DNA from: Acidaminococcaceae bacterium UBA2453
GTDB taxonomy: Bacteria; Bacillota; Negativicutes; Acidaminococcales; Acidaminococcaceae
Length of the DNA stretch: 44,975 bases
Reading direction: 5' to 3'
NCBI GenBank assembly: GCA_002342505.1
Contig: DDQB01000041.1
Location: forward strand, 9,997-54,971
Part shown: positions 7,844 through 15,138 of the stretch, one piece after another
Layout of the letters: each line of letters opens with the position of its first letter
Numbering within the stretch: position 1 is the stretch's first letter
Program-made: the position numbers and the translations under genes
Notes under the pieces: model-generated
What the model saw: only the letters and a program-made list of their open reading frames with translations
Databases searched by the model: none
Told to the model about the DNA's origin: nothing

Positions 7844-9175
7844 TTGGCTAAAACCCTTGATCTGACCAGCGGCCCCATAGCGCGCAAGCTGTTATTGTTT
7901 GCGCTGCCTTTGCTGGGGGCCAGCCTGATCCAACAACTATACACAACGGTAGATATTCTCTTTGTCAGCAACTATCTGGGCGCGGAAGCGTCCGCGGCTG
8001 TAGGCGCCAGCGTATTGCTGAACTCAGCTCTCGTGAACCTGTTCACGGGTATCAGCATCGGCGCCGGCGTGGTCATTGCCCAGGCTTTTGGCCGTAAGGA
8101 AGAGGTGCAGCTCAGTAAATCCATCCATACTTCCATGATGCTGGGACTCATCGGCGGCATACTGCTGACGGTTATCGGTGAATTTACCGGCTCCGCGTTT
8201 TTAAGCGCGGTCAATACCCCGGCCAGCATTTTTAAGGATGCCCTTGACTATGTGCAGGTGTTTTTTCTCGGCCTGACATTTATGCTGGTCTTTAACATGG
8301 CGGCCGGCGTCATGCGTGCGCTGGGCAATTCCCAGACGCCCATGCTGATCCAGCTGGTGTGCGGCATCATCCACGTGGCGACCAATTACCTGTTCATCAT
8401 GCATATGGAGAACGGGATCCTGGCGGTGGCCTGGTCGTCAGTCCTGTCCCAGGTGCTTTCAGCAATTATTGCCGTGTACTATCTGCTGAAGAGCGGCGTC
8501 ATGAGCATCCCGAAACTGGCAGTAGACGGGCCCATGACAAAGGAAATCGTCCGCATCGGTCTGCCAGCGGGACTGCAGGGAGTAGTAGTTACCCTGTCCA
8601 ATGTGTTTGTACAGTATTTCATCAACGGTTTCGATGTGGTTGCAATCGCCGCCTTCACGGCCTACTATCGCATCGAGCTCCTGTTCTACATGCCCCTGTG
8701 CGCCCTTGGCCAGGCCATGATGACCTTTACCGGGCAGAATGTGGGGGCGCGGCTCTATGACCGGGTGCGAAGCGGACTGCGCACGACGCTGGTTTTTGGG
8801 GTGGCCTATTCAATTATCCTTGCAGGCATCCTGCTCTATTTCGGGCGGGAGACTTTCGGGGTATTCTATTCCGACCCGGCTGTGATTGAGATGGGACTCT
8901 CCATCATCTGGATCGCATTCCCGTTCTATTTCTTTTATGTATTCCTGGAGACCTTCGCGGATACGCTGCGGGGCGCGGGGCTTTCTACTGTTCCTATGTA
9001 CATCGTGCTCTTCAACCAGTGCATCCTGCGGACGGCCATCCTCTTCGGTTTCATGCAGCTGGCCCACGACATCCGCCTGCTGGCGGCCGTCTACCCGATA
9101 ACCTGGGGTACGGCAGGGGCGATGCTGTACTGGTATTACCGGAAGGGGACCTGGTATATTAAGCCTCCGGCATAA
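7844..9175 (+). CDS. MATE family efflux transporter (second)
   Basis: A second MATE/NorM-type exporter, 443 residues with about twelve membrane segments. The N-terminal block GASLIQQLYTTVDILFVSNYLG is the MATE signature region, and FTGQNVGARLYDRVRSGL marks the internal repeat. A GTG at 7835 could extend it by three residues. I prefer TTG at 7844 because AGGTGA (7833-7838) then stands at proper spacing, whereas nothing suitable precedes the GTG. It begins 72 bases after the hydrolase stop with no terminator between, so the two are probably co-transcribed. It is only distantly similar to the MATE protein at 5118, so it is not a recent tandem duplicate. The substrate is unknown. Confidence 0.88.
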   Translation: MAKTLDLTSGPIARKLLLFALPLLGASLIQQLYTTVDILFVSNYLGAEASAAVGASVLLNSALVNLFTGISIGAGVVIAQAFGRKEEVQLSKSIHTSMMLGLIGGILLTVIGEFTGSAFLSAVNTPASIFKDALDYVQVFFLGLTFMLVFNMAAGVMRALGNSQTPMLIQLVCGIIHVATNYLFIMHMENGILAVAWSSVLSQVLSAIIAVYYLLKSGVMSIPKLAVDGPMTKEIVRIGLPAGLQGVVVTLSNVFVQYFINGFDVVAIAAFTAYYRIELLFYMPLCALGQAMMTFTGQNVGARLYDRVRSGLRTTLVFGVAYSIILAGILLYFGRETFGVFYSDPAVIEMGLSIIWIAFPFYFFYVFLETFADTLRGAGLSTVPMYIVLFNQCILRTAILFGFMQLAHDIRLLAAVYPITWGTAGAMLYWYYRKGTWYIKPPA

Positions 9176-9250
9176 CCGGGCTCCTTGCAAAAACGAAGAA
9201 AGAAATAAAAAAATTAATAATAAAAACTCCTAATAAGCATATCATATATA

Positions 9251-9279
9251 TTGACATCTCTTTTTTGATGTGTTAGTAT
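9251..9279 (+). promoter_or_regulatory. Near-consensus promoter of the ABC importer operon
   Basis: TTGACA (9251-9256), 17-base spacer, TAGTAT (9274-9279). It gives an untranslated leader of about 165 bases before the binding-protein gene at 9453. I could not match that leader to a riboswitch class. Confidence 0.8.
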
Positions 9280-9396
9280 TAACAAAGATAAAAATTTCCA
9301 TCTGCAAATTTCCTGCAGGAACAGGAACGCCTTGCATTACGACGGAAGGAACGGACGTTTTGCCGGGACGGGCAGGCGGGATGATATTGGCTTTAC

Positions 9397-9411
9397 GGTG
9401 AAAATTTCACC
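9397..9411 (+). promoter_or_regulatory. Perfect palindrome in the leader of the importer operon
   Basis: GGTGAAAATTTCACC, perfectly symmetric about the central base. It lies about 120 bases downstream of the promoter and 42 bases before the start codon. The near-absence of a loop suggests a protein-binding DNA site more than an RNA hairpin. The regulator is unknown. Confidence 0.35.
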
Positions 9412-9452
9412 TGAAATTTATATTATATCTGACTTGGAAAGGAAGGAACTCT

Positions 9453-11069
9453 ATGAAAAAATTATCCAAAAAATCTGCCGCTTTATTGGTAGCGGGCCTG
9501 CTTACCTGCAGTCTGCTGGCCGGTTGTGGCGGCGGCGACAAGAAGGCTGATACCGGCAAAGACGGCAAGGCTGCAGCCAAAACGCTTGTCTTTGGCTGCC
9601 AGATGTATGCTGACGGCGGTATCGACCCGTCTGCGCAGACCAACACTGCCTGGAACTGCAGCCGTTTTGGCGTTGGCCAGACGCTGTTCAGATTTGACGA
9701 TAATGTAAAGCCGGTTCCTCAGCTGGCAGAATCCGCTACTCCCAGCGACGGCAACAAGACTTGGGTATTCAAGCTGAAAAAAGGCATCAAATTCAGCAAC
9801 GGTACAGAAATGACCGCTACCAAGGTTAAAGAATATCTGGACTGGATCCGCGAAGCCGGCAAGAAAGGTTCTTCTACTCCGCATAAATTCCTGGATGCCG
9901 AAGCTGTTGTTACTGCCGACGATGCAGCAGGCACCATCACCATTAAATCCAAAAAGGCTTATCCGGATATGGCCGCCAGCCTGGCTGACCCCTGCATGGT
10001 CATCCTGGACGTAAAGGGCACCAAGGACATGAAGAACGGCGCTATCGGCACCGGCCCCTACATGGTTAAAACCTTCAAAAACCAGGTGGGTTACGAAATG
10101 GTGGCTAACCCCTATTACTGGAACGGCAAAGTACCTTACGACCAGGTTAACATTATGTTCATGGGCGATGCTTCCGCCAAAGCTAACGCACTGCGGGCCG
10201 GCCAGATCGACCTGGCAGAAAACATCATGAACGTTGCGGACCTGAAAGGTCTGCAGCAGGATAAGAAGTTCACGGTACAGATTGCTGCCGGCACCCGTTG
10301 CGGTTTCAGCTGGATGAATATGCGGGAAGGCCGTCCGCTGGCTAACAAGGCGTTGCGCCAGGCCGTGCTGAAAGCCATTGACTATAAGACCATCTGCAAA
10401 TCCAACACCATCGGCGGCCTGTACACCCCGGGCCCGTCCGTTATCCCCAGCTCCCTGGGCTATGGCTTTGATAAGCTGAAGAATCCGTATGAATACGATC
10501 CGGAAGGCGCCAAGAAGATCCTGGACGAAGCCGGTATCAAAGATACCAACGGCGACGGCATCCGCGAGCTGAACGGCAAGAACATCGAACTCCGTTACAT
10601 CTCCTATGCGAACCGCCTGCTGAACGACTTCTCCGATGCCCACACCCAGTACCTGAAGGCTGTAGGCATTGGCGTAAAGAGCGAATACGGCAGCTCTGAC
10701 GACCAGTGGAGCAAGCTGGTTGCCGGTGAATATGACTTCAATAACAACAACTGGAACTCCATGATTGCCGGCGCCCCCACCGTTTACATGGCTAACTGGC
10801 ACAGCAAGGCCGAAGCTAACTACTGTGGCTTCAAGAGCGACGCCTATGACAAAGCTTATGAAGAACTGCTGACCACCATGGATACGAAACGCTATGGCGA
10901 GTTAATGCAGACCCTGCAGCAGATCCTGATCGATGAAGCTGCGGTCCTGGTAGACGGTTACTACAACAGCTGCATCATCTACAACAACGAAAAAGTCGGC
11001 GCTGCCCATATGTATCCGTTGGATTACTACTGGATCACCGACGAAATCAAACCGGCTGGCGCAAAATAA
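9453..11069 (+). CDS. ABC transporter binding lipoprotein, nickel/dipeptide/oligopeptide family 5
   Basis: Extracytoplasmic solute-binding protein, 538 residues. It starts with a lipoprotein signal (lipobox LLAGC, lipidated Cys25) and a Gly/Lys-rich linker. Family 5 features are LFRFDDNVKPVPQLAES near the N-terminus, WVFKLKKGIKFSNGTEMTA, the block GTGPYMVKTF, and ALRQAVLKAIDYKTIC in the hinge region. It delivers ligand to the permeases encoded at 11264 and 12207. Family members bind peptides, nickel complexes, opine metallophores or haem; sequence alone does not decide which. It has a strong promoter (9251-9279) and a terminator-like hairpin right after it, which should make binding protein more abundant than the membrane parts, a usual arrangement. 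A strong Shine-Dalgarno (AAAGGAAGGA) precedes the ATG. Confidence 0.9.
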   Translation: MKKLSKKSAALLVAGLLTCSLLAGCGGGDKKADTGKDGKAAAKTLVFGCQMYADGGIDPSAQTNTAWNCSRFGVGQTLFRFDDNVKPVPQLAESATPSDGNKTWVFKLKKGIKFSNGTEMTATKVKEYLDWIREAGKKGSSTPHKFLDAEAVVTADDAAGTITIKSKKAYPDMAASLADPCMVILDVKGTKDMKNGAIGTGPYMVKTFKNQVGYEMVANPYYWNGKVPYDQVNIMFMGDASAKANALRAGQIDLAENIMNVADLKGLQQDKKFTVQIAAGTRCGFSWMNMREGRPLANKALRQAVLKAIDYKTICKSNTIGGLYTPGPSVIPSSLGYGFDKLKNPYEYDPEGAKKILDEAGIKDTNGDGIRELNGKNIELRYISYANRLLNDFSDAHTQYLKAVGIGVKSEYGSSDDQWSKLVAGEYDFNNNNWNSMIAGAPTVYMANWHSKAEANYCGFKSDAYDKAYEELLTTMDTKRYGELMQTLQQILIDEAAVLVDGYYNSCIIYNNEKVGAAHMYPLDYYWITDEIKPAGAK

Positions 11070-11107
11070 GCCAATAACTAATTACAGGCTGTTGCAAAAG
11101 CAAGAAA

Positions 11108-11148
11108 AAAGGATACGGCGCAAGCCGTATCCTTTGTATAATTTTTTT
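11108..11148 (+). terminator. Terminator-like hairpin inside the importer operon
   Basis: Perfect 12-bp stem AAAGGATACGGC (11108-11119), GCAA tetraloop, GCCGTATCCTTT (11124-11135). After a six-base gap comes T7 (11142-11148). It lies between the binding-protein gene and the first permease gene. Partial read-through would set a high binding-protein to permease ratio. Confidence 0.75.
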
Positions 11149-11263
11149 CTCTGTAATCTGCGAGAGATCGCAAATGGAACTGTGAAGAAATATGTTGAAC
11201 GACTCGCAATGTTGAAAGGTTCAGCGTATTGATGAACAGTCCCGATGACGAGGAGAGTTGACA

Positions 11264-12202
11264 ATGAATAAGAACCAGATTCTTTCCAGATTGCTGCAAA
11301 TGCTGATCGTGCTGATCGGCATCAGTTTTCTGACCTTTTTATTAACGTACCTGTCGCCGGGGGATCCTGCGCGAAACATCTTCACCCACAGCGGTATCAT
11401 GCCCTCTTCGGAAATGATTGAAGAGATGCGTAAGACGCTGGGACTGGATAAGCCGTTCTTTACACAGTATAAAGACTGGCTCTTCAATTGCCTGCAGGGG
11501 AATTTCGGTGATTCGTTCATGCTGCAGAAGCCTGTCGCGGACCTGTTGATGGAACGTCTGTGGCCGACGCTGAAGCTGACGCTGGCTTCCACTGTGCTCA
11601 TGCTCCTGTTTTCCGTGCCGCTGGGCGTTATTTCCGCGGTAAACCATAACAAACCCATTGATTATTTTGTACGCGCAATCACCTTCTTCGGGGTTTCCAT
11701 CCCGAACTTCTGGCTTGGCCTGATGCTGATCTTGATTTTCTGTGTCAAGCTGGGTCTGTTGCCGGTCGTTTCTTCCGCCGGCGATTTTAAATCCCTGATC
11801 CTTCCGGCGGTAACGCTGGCGGTAGCCATGACGGCCAAGTACACCCGTCAGGTCCGCACGGCAGTGCTGGAAGAACTGCACTCGGATTATGTCATTGGCG
11901 CCCGGGCCCGCGGCGTATCGGAAAGCAGGATCCTGTGGGGCAACGTGCTCCCCAATTCACTGCTGCCGCTGATCACCATGCTGGGCCTGTCCATCGGCTC
12001 CCTGCTGGGCGGCACCAGCGTAGTTGAGATCATCTATTCCTATCCCGGATTGGGCAATCTGGCGGTTTCCGCCATTATGTCCGCCGACTATTTCCTGTTA
12101 CAGGGATATGTCCTTTGGGTTTCGGTCATCTATATGCTGATTAACCTGATTGTAGATATTTCCTACAATTATGTGGATCCCCGCATGCGGTTGAGGAGGT
12201 AA
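11264..12202 (+). CDS. ABC transporter permease, DppB/NikB type
   Basis: Inner-membrane permease of the nickel/peptide importer, 312 residues with about six transmembrane helices. A TTG at 11258 is in frame, but ATG at 11264 has AGGAGAG (11251-11257) at correct spacing. The N-terminus (ILSRLLQMLIVLIGISFLTFLL) and the following LSPGDPAR segment are typical of DppB-like subunits. The cytoplasmic EAA loop, which contacts the ATPases, lies around ARARGVSESRILWGNVLPNS. It pairs with the DppC-type subunit encoded four bases downstream. It should form one transmembrane half of a channel fed by the binding lipoprotein at 9453. Confidence 0.93.
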   Translation: MNKNQILSRLLQMLIVLIGISFLTFLLTYLSPGDPARNIFTHSGIMPSSEMIEEMRKTLGLDKPFFTQYKDWLFNCLQGNFGDSFMLQKPVADLLMERLWPTLKLTLASTVLMLLFSVPLGVISAVNHNKPIDYFVRAITFFGVSIPNFWLGLMLILIFCVKLGLLPVVSSAGDFKSLILPAVTLAVAMTAKYTRQVRTAVLEELHSDYVIGARARGVSESRILWGNVLPNSLLPLITMLGLSIGSLLGGTSVVEIIYSYPGLGNLAVSAIMSADYFLLQGYVLWVSVIYMLINLIVDISYNYVDPRMRLRR

Positions 12203-12206
12203 GCGT

Positions 12207-13037
12207 ATGGATACGAACAAGAATAAATTCCTGAATAATAGAGGCTTTGTTTTTTTCTCCGTATTGGCTGTGATTGTTGTGCTTGTGGCTATTTTTGCCC
12301 CGGTTCTGGCCGGTGGCATCGATCCCACAGCCGGTAATCTGGCGGATGCTATTATGGCGCCGGACTCGAAGCACATCTTCGGTACGGATAAAATGGGCCG
12401 GGATATTTACGCCCGGGTCCTGTACGGCGCCCGCATTTCATTAGCTTCCACTTTTGTCCTGGTGCTGACGGTCTTTGTCATCGGCACGGCTCTCGGCGTG
12501 CTCTCCGGGTATTTCGGGGGCTGGGTGGACACGGTGATCATGCGTCTTGCGGATATGATGATCGCATTCCCGGGCCTGGTGCTGGCCATTGCCGTAGCCG
12601 GTATGCTGGGCGCCAGCATGCGTAACGCCATCATCGCCATTGCGCTGGTGACCTGGCCCAAGTATGCCCGTATGGCGCGCTCCCTGGTACTGAAAGTCCG
12701 CCACACGGATTATGTGTACGCGGCCATTGTTACCGGTTCCAGCACCTGGCGCATGCTGTGGAAATACATGCTGCCTAACACCATTACCACGCTGGTCATC
12801 ACAGCAGCCACGGATATCGGGGGCATGATGATGGAGCTGGCGGCCCTGTCCTTCCTGGGATTTGGCGCGCAGCCTCCTACGCCGGAATGGGGTTCCATGC
12901 TGAGCGAGGGCCGCGATTTTATCCAGTCGGCTCCCTGGCTGATGGTATACCCCGGTCTTGCAATTTTCATTACAGTTGTAATCTTCAATATGCTGGGCGA
13001 TAATCTTCGGGATATTCTGGACCCGAAGGAAGAGTAA
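12207..13037 (+). CDS. ABC transporter permease, DppC/NikC type
   Basis: Second permease subunit, 276 residues. Diagnostic features are the HIFGTDKMGRDIYARVLYGAR segment after the first membrane helix and the EAA loop TGSSTWRMLWKYMLPN, followed by ELAALSFLGFGAQPPTPEWG, all characteristic of the DppC/NikC subfamily. About six transmembrane helices are evident. The gene follows the DppB-type gene by four bases with GAGGAGG in the overlap of the previous gene's end, so translation is coupled. Together the two subunits form the membrane pore of the importer. Confidence 0.93.
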   Translation: MDTNKNKFLNNRGFVFFSVLAVIVVLVAIFAPVLAGGIDPTAGNLADAIMAPDSKHIFGTDKMGRDIYARVLYGARISLASTFVLVLTVFVIGTALGVLSGYFGGWVDTVIMRLADMMIAFPGLVLAIAVAGMLGASMRNAIIAIALVTWPKYARMARSLVLKVRHTDYVYAAIVTGSSTWRMLWKYMLPNTITTLVITAATDIGGMMMELAALSFLGFGAQPPTPEWGSMLSEGRDFIQSAPWLMVYPGLAIFITVVIFNMLGDNLRDILDPKEE

Positions 13038-13050
13038 GGGAGGGAATATC

Positions 13051-13839
13051 ATGTCATTATTAGAAATCAAGAACGTAGATATTTCCTATGGAAAAAACCT
13101 TACGGTAAAAAACTGCAGCCTGAACCTGGATAAAGGAGAGATTTGCAGTATTGTAGGCGAGTCCGGCAGCGGTAAAACTACGGTGATCCGCGCAGTCATG
13201 GGACTGCTTCCCGGAGCGGGCAGGGTTTCTGCCGGAAGTATTACATATGATGGCACAGATTTGTTGAAACTGACGCCGAAAGAATGGCGTAAGCTGCGTG
13301 GCCACGACGTGTCCATGATCTTCCAGGACAGCGGCGCCATGATGAACCAGACCCGGCTCATCGGCGACAGTTATGTAGAATACATCCTTACCCATGAAGA
13401 CATTTCACGGAAGGATGCCTGGGATAAGGGTATTGAAGTCATCGAGCGGATGCGCCTGCCGGATGGCGACCGCATCATGCGTTCCTATCCATTCCAGCTT
13501 TCCGGCGGCCAGCGTCAGCGTGTCGGCATTGCCATGGGCATGACATACCAGCCCAAGCTGTTGTTAGCCGATGAACCTACTTCTGCCCTTGACGTAACGA
13601 CCCAGGCGCAGATCGTCCGGCAGTTTATGGAGCTTCGCGACGAATACGGCACCAGCATTATTATCGTAACCCATAACCTGGGCGTAGCTGCCTATATGGG
13701 GGATAAGATCGTGGTTATGAAGCGCGGCGAGGTCGTCGACCAGGGCGACCGCGACTATGTGCTCCACCAGTCCACCAATCCATATACCAAGCTGCTGTTG
13801 GATGCGGTACCGAGTCTGGGAGGTAAACGCTATGTTTGA
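13051..13839 (+). CDS. ABC transporter ATPase, DppD/NikD type
   Basis: Cytoplasmic ATPase driving the importer, 262 residues, short for this subfamily because it lacks a long C-terminal domain. Walker A is GESGSGKT, the Q-loop is MIFQD, the signature is LSGGQRQR, Walker B with D-loop is LLLADEPTSALD, and the switch His is in VTHN. The Q-loop continues as SGAMMNQ instead of the common EPMTSLNP, seen in some nickel-type ATPases; its meaning is uncertain. It starts 13 bases after the permease gene with a GGGAGGG Shine-Dalgarno. The end of the gene overlaps the next ATPase by 8 bases. A two-ATPase heterodimer is expected. Confidence 0.92.
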   Translation: MSLLEIKNVDISYGKNLTVKNCSLNLDKGEICSIVGESGSGKTTVIRAVMGLLPGAGRVSAGSITYDGTDLLKLTPKEWRKLRGHDVSMIFQDSGAMMNQTRLIGDSYVEYILTHEDISRKDAWDKGIEVIERMRLPDGDRIMRSYPFQLSGGQRQRVGIAMGMTYQPKLLLADEPTSALDVTTQAQIVRQFMELRDEYGTSIIIVTHNLGVAAYMGDKIVVMKRGEVVDQGDRDYVLHQSTNPYTKLLLDAVPSLGGKRYV

Positions 13840-14794
13840 TGAAAAAGACCTGCTGATTGACGCGCGCCATGTAACGCGCCGCTTTCCCACCAACGACGGG
13901 CGCATGCTTACCGCCTGCGACGATATCAACCTGAAATTCTATAAAGGGAAGACGCTGGGCCTTGTGGGCGAGTCCGGCTGTGGCAAGAGTACTTTCATGC
14001 GTTTCCTGGTATGGCTTGATTATCCCACGGAAGGGGAGATCTTCTTCCACGGTAAGGATATCACTAAGATGAAGGGCTCGGAACTCCATGAGAACCGCCA
14101 GCATATCCAGATGGTCTTCCAGGATCCTACCACATCCTTTAATCCCAAGATGAAGATTAAGGAAATCGTTTGCGAGCCCCTCCTGAATTACAACCGCATC
14201 AGCAAATCAGAAGTGGACGCAAAGGCGCGGGAGCTGCTGGAGCTGGTAGAACTGCCCGGCGATTTTGCAGACCGGTTCCCCCATAATATGTCCGGCGGAC
14301 AGCGGCAGCGCGTGGCCATTGCCCGGGCCATTGCCCTGGAACCGGAGTTCATCGTCATGGACGAAGCAACCAGCGCGCTGGACGTTTCCGTACAGAAAAC
14401 GGTCATCGAACTGATCACCCGCCTGCAGCGGGAGAAGAATATCGCCATCGGGTTTATCTGTCACGACCTTGGGCTGATTGAATCCTTTGCCCACCAGGTG
14501 GCGGTCATGTATCTGGGCAACATTGTGGAAGTCATGCCGGGCGAAGGCCTTTCCAATGTGTGCTGTCATCCCTATTCCAAAGCATTGCTGGCTTCTGTTT
14601 TTGATACGAAGATGGACTTTACGCAGAAAATCAAAAGTATCAAGGGCGAACCCCCCAGCCCGCTGGACCTGCCGCCGGGATGTCCCTTCAGCAACCGTTG
14701 TCCCCATTGCATGGACCGTTGCATGAAAGAAAAACCGAAACTGGTTGAACTGGAGCCGGGTCACGAGGTGGCCTGCCATCTGTTTGGGAAATAA
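13832..14794 (+). CDS. ABC transporter ATPase, DppF/NikE type
   Basis: Partner ATPase, 320 residues. The ATG at 13832 overlaps the end of the preceding gene by 8 bases and follows GGGAGGT (13818-13824). Walker A is GESGCGKS, the Q-loop VFQDPTTSFNP, the signature MSGGQRQR, Walker B with D-loop FIVMDEATSALD, and the switch His is in ICHD. The C-terminal oligopeptide-transporter domain is present, with the Cys-rich block CPFSNRCPHCMDRC and a final Cys (VACHLFGK). In related proteins this cysteine cluster carries an iron-sulphur centre; that role here is inference. It is the last gene of the five-gene importer operon. Confidence 0.92.
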   Translation: MFDEKDLLIDARHVTRRFPTNDGRMLTACDDINLKFYKGKTLGLVGESGCGKSTFMRFLVWLDYPTEGEIFFHGKDITKMKGSELHENRQHIQMVFQDPTTSFNPKMKIKEIVCEPLLNYNRISKSEVDAKARELLELVELPGDFADRFPHNMSGGQRQRVAIARAIALEPEFIVMDEATSALDVSVQKTVIELITRLQREKNIAIGFICHDLGLIESFAHQVAVMYLGNIVEVMPGEGLSNVCCHPYSKALLASVFDTKMDFTQKIKSIKGEPPSPLDLPPGCPFSNRCPHCMDRCMKEKPKLVELEPGHEVACHLFGK

Positions 14795-14866
14795 GAGACA
14801 CTTACTTTGCAGAGCAGGGGATTCCACACTTTTAGGAATCTGCTGCGCAGGTATTGTTGTCATTTT

Positions 14867-14900
14867 ATACAGATGCTGCGGTGGATCGCAGCATCTGTAT
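14867..14900 (+). terminator. Perfect 14-bp hairpin after the importer operon
   Basis: ATACAGATGCTGCG (14867-14880), loop GTGGAT, CGCAGCATCTGTAT (14887-14900). It lacks a T run after the stem, so it may be a weak terminator or an mRNA 3'-end stabiliser. A smaller hairpin, GATTCC / GGAATC, precedes it near 14820. Confidence 0.5.
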
Positions 14901-14985
14901 TCCTGAAAATATCATAGAAATAATTGTAACATTTGAAACACTAACGACGTGAATTTGTGAAATTTGAACTGATTTTAGTCTATTA

Positions 14986-15016
14986 AACATATGAACTATT
15001 GCTCATATGTTATAAT
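14986..15016 (+). promoter_or_regulatory. ArsR/SmtB-like operator (copy 2) overlapping a -10 element
   Basis: Perfect 9-bp dyad AACATATGA (14986-14994), spacer ACTATTGC, TCATATGTT (15003-15011). A consensus -10 element TATAAT begins on the last base of the dyad (15011-15016). There is no good -35 at 17 bases, so the promoter may be weak or activator-assisted. The sequence and phasing match the site at 3775-3800. A repressor here would control the metal ATPase gene at 15139. The ArsR/SmtB assignment rests on resemblance to the ATATGA-type operators of that family. Confidence 0.6.
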
Positions 15017-15048
15017 ATAAACAGAATTTGACATTACATTTAAACCCT

Positions 15049-15103
15049 TATCCCTTTAGGGATATCAGGACCGGGCGCACAAACCGCAGGGAAACGCGCC
15101 CGG
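15049..15103 (+). promoter_or_regulatory. Structured 5' leader of the metal ATPase gene
   Basis: Two hairpins lie in the untranslated leader. TATCCC (15049-15054), loop TTTA, GGGATA (15059-15064); then CCGGGCGC (15071-15078), 17-base loop, GCGCCCGG (15096-15103). They lie between the -10 element and the Shine-Dalgarno (15124-15130). I could not match them to NiCo, Mn or other known riboswitch classes. Regulatory function is unproven. Confidence 0.35.
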
Positions 15104-15138
15104 CCCGGTGCTTAGGCGCAAGGAAAGGAGCATACCAA

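Noticed and set aside
9176..9250. Possible terminator after the second MATE gene (CCGG-containing partial inverted repeat)
   Set aside because: The pairing is imperfect and partly inside the gene, and no T run follows, so I cannot support a terminator.
14986..15011. NikR-type operator, because of the ATGA/TCAT arms
   Set aside because: NikR sites have GTATGA and TCATAC arms separated by 16 bases; here the arms are ATATGA/TCATAT with 8 bases between, fitting ArsR/SmtB-type sites better.
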